NCBI GenBank assembly: GCA_016235595.1
Contig: JACRJX010000016.1
Location: forward strand, 124,001 to 188,000
Direction of reading: 5' to 3'
DNA from: Verrucomicrobiota bacterium
GTDB lineage: Bacteria > Verrucomicrobiota > Verrucomicrobiia > CAIQCK01
DNA: 64,000 nt
The notes beneath the pieces are model-generated. The model did not search any database and had not been told where the DNA came from. It saw only the letters and a program-made list of their open reading frames with translations. Position numbers and translations under genes: made by a program. Below, one piece after another: positions 25,841-35,364 of the stretch (positions are counted from its first letter, which is position 1; each line of letters starts with the position of its first letter).

Positions 25841-28800
25841 ATGTCATCATTGGATCCCAAATCTGTCGCCGAACCGCTTGCAGTTGTCGGACTGGCCTGT
25901 CGGTTTCCGGGGGGGGCAAACAGCCCCGCAGCTTTCTGGCAGCTCCTGTGCGAGGGACGGGACGCCATCGTGGACGTCCCGCCTGAGCGCTGGAGCACAG
26001 AGACTTTCTACGATCCGGACCCGTCGGTGACCGGAAAAATGTATGTGCGCCGCGGTGGGTTCATGACGGATTCTCCGTTCGATTTTGACGCGCGCTTCTT
26101 CCACGTCAACCCCCACGAGGCGGTTCGCCTCGATCCCCAGCAGCAGCTCGTTCTCGAGCTGGCTTGGGAGGCCATGGAGGACGCGGGGTTGCCTCTCGAT
26201 CGGCTCGCGGGCTCACGCACCGGTGTCTACATCGGTGTGTTCTGCCTCGACAACATGCTCATCCACTTTTCCCAGCAAAATCATGCTTTTCTCAATGCGC
26301 ATACTGCCGCCGCAGCCACCATGGCCATCGTGGCTAATCGCGTTTCCTACACCTTCGATCTGCGCGGACCGAGCGTCGCGCTCGACACAGCCTGCTCCTC
26401 GTCCTTGGTGGCGTTCCACCTCGCCTGCCAGTCCCTGCGCTCCGGCGAGTGCGACCATGTGCTGGTAGGCGGCGTCAATGTGATGCTCAAGCCCGAGTAC
26501 ACGATCAGCATGTGCAAGGGGAAGTTCCTGTCGCCAGATGGCCGCTGCAAGGCCTTCGACGCCAGCGCTGATGGCTATGGACGCGGGGAGGGCGCGGGGA
26601 TGATCATTATCAAGCGGCTGGCGCAGGCTCAGCGCGACGGAGATCGTATCTACGCTGTCGTGCGCGGCTCAGGCGCCAATCAGGACGGTGCCACGCCCGG
26701 AATCTCGGTCCCGAATCCCCAGGCGCAGATAGCTCTTTTGCGCGAGGTCTATGGGCAGGCCGGGGTAAATCCCGCTTCCGTGCAATACGTCGAAGCTCAC
26801 GGCACTGGCACGGCGGTGGGCGATCCGATCGAGGCGCTTGCTCTCGGCACAGTGTTGTCCGACGGTCGGCCGGCGGAACGGCCCTGTCTTCTCGGCTCGG
26901 TCAAGACGAACATCGGTCATCTCGAGGCTGCGGCCGGCGTGGCAGGCGCCATGAAGGCGATCCTTGCCGTGTACCACGGTTTTGTGCCGCCCAGCCTGCA
27001 CTTTCACAATCCCAATCCCAACATCGACTTTGGCCAACTCAAGTTGCATGTTCAGACCAAGCTCGGTCCCTGGCCTGACACCGGACAGGCACCGCGCCGT
27101 GCGGGAGTGAATTCATTCGGCTACGGCGGCACCAACGCGCACATCCTGGTGGAGAGCGCGCCTCAGGCAGACGCGACGGCTCTGGTCACGGCGCGACCCT
27201 CTCCCCGAACGGCACTCTGCTTTCCGTTCTCCGCCCGCAGCGTCGACGCGCTCAAGGCCCTGGCGGGTCGCTATGTCGACGCGCTCATTGGTCACGGCGA
27301 TCTCAGCGACCTGCACCTTGCCGACGTTTCTCATTCTCTGTGCCTGCGCCGGACACACCACGAGCGACGCGCGGCGGTGGTCACTGACAACCGCGAAGAT
27401 CTGGTGGCGCGGTTGCGCGCCCTCCATGCCGGACAGGTGGAGGTTACGAGCGCCCTTGGGGAGCCTGAGCCAGGTCTCGCCTTCGTCTTCACTGGCATGG
27501 GGCCTCAGTGGTGGGGCATGGGCAAGGAACTCTACCAGTCCGCGCCGGTGTTTCGTGCGGCGATTGACCGCCTGGAGGGCATTTTTGGTTCCTTTGCCGA
27601 CTTCAGCCTCGTCGAGGAGCTTCTGCGCGACGAGCACACCTCGCGGGCGACCGAGACGCACTTTGCTCAATCCCTTAATTTCGCATTGCAGGTCGCGCTC
27701 GCGGAACTCCTGCGCAGCCAAGGGATCGTGCCAAAGGCTATTGTGGGGCACAGCGTGGGGGAGGTTGCGGCCGCAGCAATCGCCGGCGCCTTGTCACTCG
27801 ATGATGCATCGCTTGCCATTTTTCACCGCGGTCGGCTGCAGGCACGCACGGCCGGGCAGGGCGGCATGCTTGCTGTCGGGTTGTCCGAGGCCGAGGCGCG
27901 TGCTTTCATCCGCGGGCTCGAAGAGCAAGTGAGCATCGCCGCCATCAATGGTCCGTCGAATGTAACGCTGTCCGGCAATCACGATGCTCTCGATTCCCTG
28001 GCGAAGGTCTTGGACGAGGAGAAGGTCTTCGCGCGCAAGCTCAAGGTCGAGGTTCCCTACCACAGTATATGCATGGACCCGCTGCGCGATGAGCTCCTCG
28101 CGGCGCTCGCGCGGCTCGTCCCCACGGTGCCTACCATCCCGTTGTGGTCGACAGTAAGCGGCCAGCGGGTTGAGAACGCCGCCCACCACGCCGCCTACTG
28201 GTGGTCCAACGTCCGTGAGCCAGTGCGCTTTGCCGATGCGGCTGGCGAGTTGATTCGCGCCGGCTTCCGCCACTTCCTCGAGATCGGCCCGCACTCGGTC
28301 CTGGCCATCTCGATCCGTGAGTGCGCGCAGGCGCGGGGCGTGCAGGTTCAGACTGTGGCCACGTTGATTCGTGAGAAACCCGAGCTTCGGGCAATGATGG
28401 AATCGACAGGTCGCCTCTGGGAGTTGGGTTACTCGCCGCGCTGGCAGATGCTGCTTCCGGGCGATAGCAGATACGTGCGCCTTCCGACCTACCCGTGGCA
28501 GCGCCAGCGCTTTTGGGGAGAGAACGAGGTGGCGCGGCGGCTGCGGCTCGGCTACACGGGGCATCCGCTGCTTGGACATCCGGTGGTTGGCTCCAAGCCC
28601 GTCCGCGAGGTGGAACTCAACCGGCAGTATTTCCCATGGCTTGTTGACCACCGGGTCAACGGCTTGCCGGTCTTTCCGGGTGTGGGCTACGCGGAGATAG
28701 GGGTTGCGTTGGCAGGGCCAGCTCCGGAGCAGGCGATTGCCATCGAGGATCTCGAGTTCCAGCGGCCGCTGGTAGTGGCCAATGGCGATCCGCCACGGAT

Positions 28801-31800
28801 CCAGATTCACTTTGAGCCGCGCACGGGCGAGTTTGAAGTCCATGGCTGCACTGCCGGGAGTGAAGGAGGTTGGGTGCTGTGCGCCCGGGGCGCGGTTCGG
28901 CGGACCCATCCCGGGCCATGGAAGGGTGACAGCGGCGAGAGCTGCATCAAGGCCATACGGCTGCGTTGTGGAAAGAAATGGGACGCCACGACGTTGTACC
29001 AGCGCTTGGCTGAAACCGGGCTCGACTACGGCCCTTGTTTCCGAGGGATCGTGGAGGCGTCGTTGGGTGATGGCGAGGTGCTGGTGTGCGCGCGGGGGCC
29101 TGCGGACGGAGGTCGGCACGGCGAGGCCTACCGGTTGCATCCGACTGTGCTCGACTTGGGCTTGCAGGCCTTGGCCGTGGTCGCGGAACATCGCGATCCG
29201 CTGGGTGCGAACCGGCGCTTCTTGCCTGTGCGCATCGCCAGTGTGACAAGCTACGCTCCCATCGCCGGGCCCCTGCTTGTGCATAGCCGACTGACGAAGG
29301 TCACCGCCACGGAGATTTTGGGTGAGGTCGATTTCTTTACTGAGGCAGGCCAGCCGGTGGCATCGCTGCGCGGCGTTTCCTGCGCGCTCGTGGCCGCTCG
29401 TCCCCAGAAAGCACCGGTGTGGAAGGACTTGCTTTTCGAGTCGCGCTGGGTTGTCCAGTCTGAGATCGCGTCGGAGTCCCTGCCGCCGTCCGCGTCGACT
29501 GCTCCTGTGCTCGACGACGTGCTGGTCTTCGCACCGGCTGCGGAGGCTCCGGCACTCGAGCGGCTCTTGCGCCAGCGCGGCGTCCGGCGTTTGGTGGTTG
29601 CCACGCCCGGCACAAAACACGGTGGCGTGGACCCAGAGCATCTCAGCTTTCGGCCGGGCGAGGATCTGGCTCCACTTCTGGGACAGAGCGCGGTGTTCAG
29701 GAACGTCGTGTGGGTTGCAGGTGTGACCGACGGCAAAACCCAGGCTGAGGTGGCCTTGGCTGAGACCAAGGCCTTTCTCTCATGCTTGCGCGCCTTGGAT
29801 TCCATCGGGCAAGGCGGACGGGGATTGCCCTTGGTGCTCGTTGTCACCCGTAATGTTCATCGACTGGACGAGGGGCCTGCAGCGCCGGACATTGGAAGTG
29901 CGCCATTGTGGGGCGTGGCGCGGGTGGCGCGGCTCGAGCAGCCTGAATTGCGGCTGCGCACAGTCGATCTCGGTGTTGACTCAGGGTTCGAGGTGGTTGT
30001 TGCGGAACTCGAATGCGGTGAGGATGCCGAGACCGAGGTGGCTTGGCGGCGCGATCAGCGCCTGGTACGCCGCCTCGATTCGACTGACGGCACGCTCGCG
30101 TCGGCTCCCTGGCCACCGCTCCGCAGCCATCGGCAGAAGGCGGCATTCGTGCTCAAAAGTGAGACGCGCGGTAGTCTGGATGGGCTGAGGCTCCGGCGTC
30201 TCTGGCGGCGTGCGCCCGAGCCGAACGAAGTGGAGGTCGAGGTCAAATCAGTCCCGATCAACTTCAAGGACGTAATGAAGGCGCTCGGAATGCTGTCGTC
30301 GCGCGTCCTGACACCCACTCATTTTGGCGAAGAGCTTGGCATGGAGTGCGCTGGGGTCATTGCTCGGGTTGGCAAGGAAGTGCGGGGCCTGCGGGTTGGT
30401 GATCGGGTCGCGCTGTCGTATCAAGGATCCTTCCGATCCCATCTCACCACTGCTGACCTTTCGCAACTCGTGCGACTACCCGATGGCATGAAGATTGAGG
30501 ATGGGTGCAGCTTCATCACCCCCATGGTCGCGGCTTGGTACGCCTTGGTCGAGCGGGGGCGGCTGTGCAAGGGGGAACGCATTCTCATCCACTCGGCCAC
30601 CGGTGGCGCGGGGTTGTCGGCCATCCAGATCGCGCGCCGGATTGGCGCCGAGATCTACGCCACCGCCGGCACACCCGAGCGACGAGACTACCTGCGTTCG
30701 ATCGGCATCGAGCACGTGTCCGACTCGCGCTCGCTGGCCTTCTTCGACGACATCATGGCGTGGACTCAGGGCAAGGGTGTCGATGTCGTGCTCAACACGT
30801 TGGCGGGTGAGGGGCTGCTCAAGGGACTGAAGCTCTTGCGACCGTACGGCCGCTTCATCGAGTTCGGCAAGCGCGACATCGATCTCAACACTCCCATTGG
30901 GCTCGCGCCCTTCAATGAGAATCTCGATTTCATCGCGGTCGACTTCGATCGGCTGCGGGCCGAGCGTCCCCATGAATACTTGCGCATCATGCGCGAGGTG
31001 TGGCAGGCGCTCGAAGCGGGCCAACTGATGCCCTTGCCGTCAAAGAGCTTGCCGATCTCGAAGGCGGTCGAGGCGTTCAAGCATATGGCCCGCTCGCAGC
31101 ACATCGGCAAGCTCGTGCTGTCTTTCGACGATCCGGCTGCCGTCGTTCATCCCGAACTGCCTGACGACGCGCCACCGGTCCTGCGGGGCACCTGGCTCAT
31201 CGTGGGCGGGCTCACCGGGCTTGGGCTGACCGTGGCGAAGTGGGCTGTAGCCCGTGGCGTACGCAACCTGGTGCTGGCTGGCCGCCGCGGCAGCGACACT
31301 CCTGAAGCCGCGCAAGGCGTTGCCGATCTTGAGAAACTCGGTGCTAAGGTTCGCGTGGTGAAGGCGGATGTGGCCAACCTGGACGAGACCCGCGCTCTGG
31401 TCGACACCAAGTCCTTCGGCATGCCGACGCTCCGGGGAGTGGTGCATTCCGCGGCCGTCATGGACGATGGGCTCGTTGCGTCCATCACTGACGACAAGCT
31501 TGAACGCGTGATGAGTCCCAAGGTCAAGGGCGCGTGGAATCTGCACGAGTGTACGAAACACTGCGAGCTTGATGCCTTCATCCTGTTCTCGTCGGTCTCT
31601 TCGCTGCTCGGCAATGTTGGCCAAGCCAGCTATGCGGCAGCCAATGCGTTTCTCGATGCACTCGCCCAGAGGCGGCGGGCCGACGGGTTGCCGGCCCTCA
31701 CAGTCAACTGGGGTGTGCTGGGCGAGACCGGGATGGTGGCCCGTGCCGATGGCCTGCGGCAGCAGCTCGAGCGCATCGGCATGCGGCCGCTGGTCAACGA

Positions 31801-32269
31801 TGAGGTGTTGGGAGTGCTCGACCGGCTGGTGCGGCTCGACCCCGTGCAGATCGGAGTCTTCGCTGTGAACTGGAAGCGCTGGGCCACGATCCATCTCCAC
31901 GCTGCAGCACAACCGGCACTGGCCCATCTCATGTCGGCGCACGCGGCCAGTGAAGGGACGGTAGAGGGCGACCTCGCCGCCTCCATCAGCACGCTGCCAT
32001 CCGAGGAACGGGTGCCCTACTTGGTCGATCGCATCCACCAGATCGTGGCCGATACCATGCGCCTGCCCCGGGAGAAGATCGACGCCGCCGAACCTATTCG
32101 CAATTTGGGCTTCGATTCATTGATGGCAGTGGAGTTGGCCACGGCTCTCGAAGGAAGGATGGGCGTGCCAATCTCGTCCATGGAACTGATGACCGGCCCA
32201 TCCGTGCAGCAATTGGCAGAGAAAATGGCCGCGCGTTGCCTCGCTGGCACTGCAAAAGCAAGGGCGTAG
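25841..32269 (+). CDS. Single-module fully reducing type I polyketide synthase
   Basis: The 2142-residue protein has a complete highly reducing module. KS: DTACSSS with active Cys185, EAHGTGT and NIGHLEAAAG histidines. AT: GHSVGE with Ser638; the VPYHSICMD motif in the specificity region is not the methylmalonyl YASH type. DH: DHRVNGLPVFPG with His937 and the distal HPTVLDLGLQ Asp. Then a structural KR half, an ER with HSATGGAGLSAIQIAR near residue 1585, and a KR with GGLTGLG near 1789, a VMDD segment and ASYAAANAF with Tyr1931. ACP: LGFDSLMAVEL with Ser2093. There is no methyltransferase and no thioesterase, so an iterative synthase making a saturated chain released by another enzyme is likely. 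ATG 25841 begins just before the KS; the upstream Shine-Dalgarno is weak. The alpha-oxoamine synthase follows 41 bases later and is the probable release partner. Confidence 0.95.
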   Translation: MSSLDPKSVAEPLAVVGLACRFPGGANSPAAFWQLLCEGRDAIVDVPPERWSTETFYDPDPSVTGKMYVRRGGFMTDSPFDFDARFFHVNPHEAVRLDPQQQLVLELAWEAMEDAGLPLDRLAGSRTGVYIGVFCLDNMLIHFSQQNHAFLNAHTAAAATMAIVANRVSYTFDLRGPSVALDTACSSSLVAFHLACQSLRSGECDHVLVGGVNVMLKPEYTISMCKGKFLSPDGRCKAFDASADGYGRGEGAGMIIIKRLAQAQRDGDRIYAVVRGSGANQDGATPGISVPNPQAQIALLREVYGQAGVNPASVQYVEAHGTGTAVGDPIEALALGTVLSDGRPAERPCLLGSVKTNIGHLEAAAGVAGAMKAILAVYHGFVPPSLHFHNPNPNIDFGQLKLHVQTKLGPWPDTGQAPRRAGVNSFGYGGTNAHILVESAPQADATALVTARPSPRTALCFPFSARSVDALKALAGRYVDALIGHGDLSDLHLADVSHSLCLRRTHHERRAAVVTDNREDLVARLRALHAGQVEVTSALGEPEPGLAFVFTGMGPQWWGMGKELYQSAPVFRAAIDRLEGIFGSFADFSLVEELLRDEHTSRATETHFAQSLNFALQVALAELLRSQGIVPKAIVGHSVGEVAAAAIAGALSLDDASLAIFHRGRLQARTAGQGGMLAVGLSEAEARAFIRGLEEQVSIAAINGPSNVTLSGNHDALDSLAKVLDEEKVFARKLKVEVPYHSICMDPLRDELLAALARLVPTVPTIPLWSTVSGQRVENAAHHAAYWWSNVREPVRFADAAGELIRAGFRHFLEIGPHSVLAISIRECAQARGVQVQTVATLIREKPELRAMMESTGRLWELGYSPRWQMLLPGDSRYVRLPTYPWQRQRFWGENEVARRLRLGYTGHPLLGHPVVGSKPVREVELNRQYFPWLVDHRVNGLPVFPGVGYAEIGVALAGPAPEQAIAIEDLEFQRPLVVANGDPPRIQIHFEPRTGEFEVHGCTAGSEGGWVLCARGAVRRTHPGPWKGDSGESCIKAIRLRCGKKWDATTLYQRLAETGLDYGPCFRGIVEASLGDGEVLVCARGPADGGRHGEAYRLHPTVLDLGLQALAVVAEHRDPLGANRRFLPVRIASVTSYAPIAGPLLVHSRLTKVTATEILGEVDFFTEAGQPVASLRGVSCALVAARPQKAPVWKDLLFESRWVVQSEIASESLPPSASTAPVLDDVLVFAPAAEAPALERLLRQRGVRRLVVATPGTKHGGVDPEHLSFRPGEDLAPLLGQSAVFRNVVWVAGVTDGKTQAEVALAETKAFLSCLRALDSIGQGGRGLPLVLVVTRNVHRLDEGPAAPDIGSAPLWGVARVARLEQPELRLRTVDLGVDSGFEVVVAELECGEDAETEVAWRRDQRLVRRLDSTDGTLASAPWPPLRSHRQKAAFVLKSETRGSLDGLRLRRLWRRAPEPNEVEVEVKSVPINFKDVMKALGMLSSRVLTPTHFGEELGMECAGVIARVGKEVRGLRVGDRVALSYQGSFRSHLTTADLSQLVRLPDGMKIEDGCSFITPMVAAWYALVERGRLCKGERILIHSATGGAGLSAIQIARRIGAEIYATAGTPERRDYLRSIGIEHVSDSRSLAFFDDIMAWTQGKGVDVVLNTLAGEGLLKGLKLLRPYGRFIEFGKRDIDLNTPIGLAPFNENLDFIAVDFDRLRAERPHEYLRIMREVWQALEAGQLMPLPSKSLPISKAVEAFKHMARSQHIGKLVLSFDDPAAVVHPELPDDAPPVLRGTWLIVGGLTGLGLTVAKWAVARGVRNLVLAGRRGSDTPEAAQGVADLEKLGAKVRVVKADVANLDETRALVDTKSFGMPTLRGVVHSAAVMDDGLVASITDDKLERVMSPKVKGAWNLHECTKHCELDAFILFSSVSSLLGNVGQASYAAANAFLDALAQRRRADGLPALTVNWGVLGETGMVARADGLRQQLERIGMRPLVNDEVLGVLDRLVRLDPVQIGVFAVNWKRWATIHLHAAAQPALAHLMSAHAASEGTVEGDLAASISTLPSEERVPYLVDRIHQIVADTMRLPREKIDAAEPIRNLGFDSLMAVELATALEGRMGVPISSMELMTGPSVQQLAEKMAARCLAGTAKARA

Positions 32270-32310
32270 ACAAACGGGCGAGCGGAGATCCAGACACAAG
32301 AGTAAAAGAT

Positions 32311-33660
32311 ATGGCTGAAGACATTCCTTCCTTTGATTCGGAGAGGAAGCGGGCAGTGTTGCGGCAACTCCTCCAGACCCGCGCTGGTGACAACCGGGGA
32401 ACGGGAGCCGAGGGGCAACCCATGGGCCGTGGCTCGTCGGTGGGGCGCTTGGAAGAGGCTCCCGAGGTGGTTGAGTTCTTCACCCGTATGGATCATCTCG
32501 CTAGTTTGGGCATGGTTGATCCTTGTTTTCGCACCGTCGAGGGCCCGGCCGCAGGCACGGTCAACATTGGCGGTCGCACGTTGATAAACTTCTCCTGCTA
32601 TAACTACCTGGGTTTGGCCGGAGATCCGCGGGTCAAGCGCGCGGCCCAGGACGCTATCGAGCGGTTCGGCACCTCGGCCTCGGCCAGTCGGTTGGCATCG
32701 GGTGAGCGCCCGCTGCATCGGGAACTCGAGCAGGCTCTCGCGGCTTTCTTGGGCGTGGAAGACGCCATGGTTTTCACCGCCGGTTACGCCACGAATGTCG
32801 CGGTCTTGGGCCACATCCTCGGAGCTCGCGATCTCGTGATCCACGACGAGTTCGCCCACAACAGCATCCTTTTGGGCTGCCAGATGTCGCGTGCAAAGCG
32901 TCTATCCTTCTCCCACAACGACTTGGCTGCGCTCGACGATCTCCTCCGGCGCAACCGCGCCGATGCCGACAAGGCGCTCATCGTCGTGGAGGGCGCATAC
33001 AGCATGGACGGTGACTACCCGAACCTGCCGCGGCTCGTTTCCCTGGCTCGGCAGCACAACGCATCGATCTTCGTCGATGAGGCCCATTCGCTCGGGGTGA
33101 TGGGACGGACGGGACGTGGCATTGGTGAGCACTTCGCCATCGAGCGGGAAGCGGTGGATTTGTGGATGGGAACCCTCAGCAAGTCTTTGGCCAGCGTTGG
33201 CGGCTATGTTGCAGGCAGCCGCCGGCTGATCCACTACCTTAAGTACACCGTACCAGGTTTCGTCTTCAGTGCTGGCATGTCACCTGCGGATGCGGTCGCC
33301 GCGCTGACAGCGTTGCGCCTCATCGAACAGGAGCCGTGGCGAGTCGCAAAGCTGATGGACAATACACGGTTGTTTCTGGCTGAGGCGCGCGCGGCCGGTC
33401 TGGACACGGGCTTGTCTCGCGACACCGCCGTGGTTCCAGTCATTGTGCGTGACTCGGTTCGGTGCCTGCGTCTGTCCGCTGAGCTCTTCGAAGAAGGGAT
33501 CAACGTTTTCCCGATGATCTATCCGGCGGTGGCCGAAGACCAGGCGCGTTTGCGCTTCTTCATCTCGGCGGAACACACGACGGAACATCTGTGCAAGGCG
33601 GTTGGCACTGTGGCGCGCTTGTTGCGGGCGGGTGGCCCTTTGGGGGCCACGCAGGAGTGA
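32311..33660 (+). CDS. Alpha-oxoamine synthase (BioF/serine palmitoyltransferase-like)
   Basis: Alpha-oxoamine synthases are PLP enzymes that condense an amino acid with an acyl thioester, losing CO2, to give an aminoketone. The 449-residue product has NFSCYNYLGLAGDP, FGTSASASRLASG, IHDEFAHNS, DEAHSLGVMG and the PLP-lysine motif MGTLSKSLASVGGY with Lys291. Roughly 95 residues precede the first motif, longer than in BioF or Kbl, and begin with a charged segment (DSERKRAVLRQLLQT) that could dock to the synthase. No biotin genes are nearby. Directly following a polyketide synthase without a thioesterase, it probably off-loads the chain from the ACP, as in fumonisin-type pathways, giving a 3-ketosphinganine-like product. 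The amino acid is unknown; Ser or Ala are plausible. ATG 32311 is chosen since the longer frame lies inside the synthase. Confidence 0.92.
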   Translation: MAEDIPSFDSERKRAVLRQLLQTRAGDNRGTGAEGQPMGRGSSVGRLEEAPEVVEFFTRMDHLASLGMVDPCFRTVEGPAAGTVNIGGRTLINFSCYNYLGLAGDPRVKRAAQDAIERFGTSASASRLASGERPLHRELEQALAAFLGVEDAMVFTAGYATNVAVLGHILGARDLVIHDEFAHNSILLGCQMSRAKRLSFSHNDLAALDDLLRRNRADADKALIVVEGAYSMDGDYPNLPRLVSLARQHNASIFVDEAHSLGVMGRTGRGIGEHFAIEREAVDLWMGTLSKSLASVGGYVAGSRRLIHYLKYTVPGFVFSAGMSPADAVAALTALRLIEQEPWRVAKLMDNTRLFLAEARAAGLDTGLSRDTAVVPVIVRDSVRCLRLSAELFEEGINVFPMIYPAVAEDQARLRFFISAEHTTEHLCKAVGTVARLLRAGGPLGATQE

Positions 33661-33816
33661 TCTCATGCTGGTGATACGATCGAATTCCGCGGGAAACACA
33701 CGTCATCAATATGGTCCAGGTTGTTTGCGAGTTCAGCCCGCTGGGGCCGGAAGCATGCCTCAAGGCAGTGTCCTTCCTCTGGTGGCGCTGAATCAGAATC
33801 CTTGTCCGTTGAAGTG

Positions 33817-35364
33817 ATGAACGTGGAAAAGGTATCCCGCATGGTGCCGGCCAACGCCGGGACCGCTGCCAGAAAAGTCATCATCATTGGCGGCGGGATT
33901 GCTGGACTTTCCTGCGGCTGCTATCTGCAGATGAACGGCATTCAATCTGAGATTCTTGAAATGGGCATGCAGCCCGGCGGATTGTGCACCTCGTGGGATC
34001 GCGGACCTTACGTCTTCGACGGATGCTTGCGCTGGCTGTTCGGCACGAATCCGGCCTCGGCATTTTACCAGATTTGGATGGAACTGGGCGCTATTACGGA
34101 CCGGAAAATCATGCTCCATGACGAAACCGTCTGGATGGAGGGAGCCGATGGCACCAGTCTCTCCGTGCCCGCCGATCTGGACCGGCTTTCATCCGAGTTC
34201 AAACGCATTGCGCCTGAAGACTCCGCGCTTATTGACGAGCTGGTGCGCGCGGCGCGGCGTTGCGTTTCGTTGGAACCGCCGCTGGAGAAGCCGTTGGAAT
34301 TGATGACGCTGCTCGAAAAAATACGGCTCGGATTGAGTTACGTTCCGATACTGCCCGTGTTCCTGAAATGGAAAGGACTGTCAGTTGCCAAGTATCTGGC
34401 GAAATACCGGAACGCATTTCTGCGCGAGACGTTGCTGACGCTCGCCAGCTACGAACACATGTCCGCGTTCGTGCTCGTCATGATTCTGGCGTTCCGCTCC
34501 CGCAGAAACACCGGCTTCGTCGTCGGCGGCTCGCGGGCGTTTGCCGGGGCGATTGCGGATCGTTATGCCCGGCTTGGAGGCGTGATTCGATACAACACCC
34601 GCGTGGTTTCGGTTCGGGTCGAAAACGACCGCGCGACGGGAGTGAATTGCGACGACGGGATTATGATTCCGGCGTCTGCCGTGATCTCCTGCGCAGATGG
34701 TCACACAACGATCTTCAAAATGTTAGGCGGCCGGTATGTGGACAAACGCCTCGTCCGGCTATACGAACAGAACGAGTTATTTCCAGCCTTGATTCAGGTT
34801 TCGCTCGGGATCGACCAGGAGTTTCCGGGCACACCCCAAAACCTCAGCCTGCCGCTCGCGCAACCGCTGGTTGTAGACAACCAAATGTGCCATTCGCGGA
34901 TGGAGGTCTCGGTGTTTGGTTCGGATGCGGGACTTTGCCCGGAAGGCAAGACGGTCATGACGGTCCGGATCGCGACGCTTTACGATTTCTGGATCAAGCT
35001 CAAGAAGGACAATCCGCAAGGTTATCAGGCAGAAAAGGAAGCCATCCTGCAAAAGGTCATCGGCATTCTTGACCGGAGATTTCCCGGTCTCGCAGAGCAA
35101 CTGGAACAGTCGGATGTCGCGACGCCCACCACGTTCGCACGCTATACCGCCAACTGGCGGGGCAGTTACGAAGGCTGGCTGCCGACGGCGCGCATGATCG
35201 GACGGCGCATCCCCTGCACACTGCCGGGACTTGAAGACTTTTATATGGCCGGCCATTGGGTGGTCGTGGGCGGAGGGCTGCCGTCAGCCGCGCTCTCAGG
35301 GCGTTATGTGGCGCAGATGATTTGCGCCCGAAACGGAAAGATGTTTGCGGCCACGAAGCCGTAA
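33817..35364 (+). CDS. CrtI/phytoene desaturase-like FAD oxidoreductase
   Basis: The protein of 515 residues has the N-terminal dinucleotide-binding motif VIIIGGGIAGLSCGCYL followed by LEMGMQPGGLCTSW, and the C-terminal FAD motif FYMAGHWVVVGGGLPSAALSGRYVA, the arrangement of carotenoid desaturases, retinol saturases and related flavin amine-oxidase-fold enzymes. No carotenoid synthase genes (crtB, crtE) are present in the window, so carotenoid desaturation is not supported. It is on the same strand 156 bases after the alpha-oxoamine synthase and may desaturate or saturate that pathway's lipid. ATG 33817 is used; ATG 33841 with AAAAGG 8 bases upstream is an equally reasonable start. Confidence 0.88.
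   Translation: MNVEKVSRMVPANAGTAARKVIIIGGGIAGLSCGCYLQMNGIQSEILEMGMQPGGLCTSWDRGPYVFDGCLRWLFGTNPASAFYQIWMELGAITDRKIMLHDETVWMEGADGTSLSVPADLDRLSSEFKRIAPEDSALIDELVRAARRCVSLEPPLEKPLELMTLLEKIRLGLSYVPILPVFLKWKGLSVAKYLAKYRNAFLRETLLTLASYEHMSAFVLVMILAFRSRRNTGFVVGGSRAFAGAIADRYARLGGVIRYNTRVVSVRVENDRATGVNCDDGIMIPASAVISCADGHTTIFKMLGGRYVDKRLVRLYEQNELFPALIQVSLGIDQEFPGTPQNLSLPLAQPLVVDNQMCHSRMEVSVFGSDAGLCPEGKTVMTVRIATLYDFWIKLKKDNPQGYQAEKEAILQKVIGILDRRFPGLAEQLEQSDVATPTTFARYTANWRGSYEGWLPTARMIGRRIPCTLPGLEDFYMAGHWVVVGGGLPSAALSGRYVAQMICARNGKMFAATKP

Noticed and set aside
27794-29641. 615-codon minus-strand frame opposite the PKS AT-DH region
   Set aside because: No domain or ribosome-binding site; the opposite strand has full AT and DH motifs.
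25841-32269. PUFA synthase or heterocyst glycolipid synthase identity for the PKS
   Set aside because: There is a single ACP rather than a tandem ACP array, and the KS-AT-DH-ER-KR-ACP order is that of a standard reducing module.
32311-33660. Biotin gene bioF or threonine-pathway kbl
   Set aside because: No biotin or threonine genes are nearby, the N-terminus is longer, and it directly follows a PKS lacking a thioesterase.
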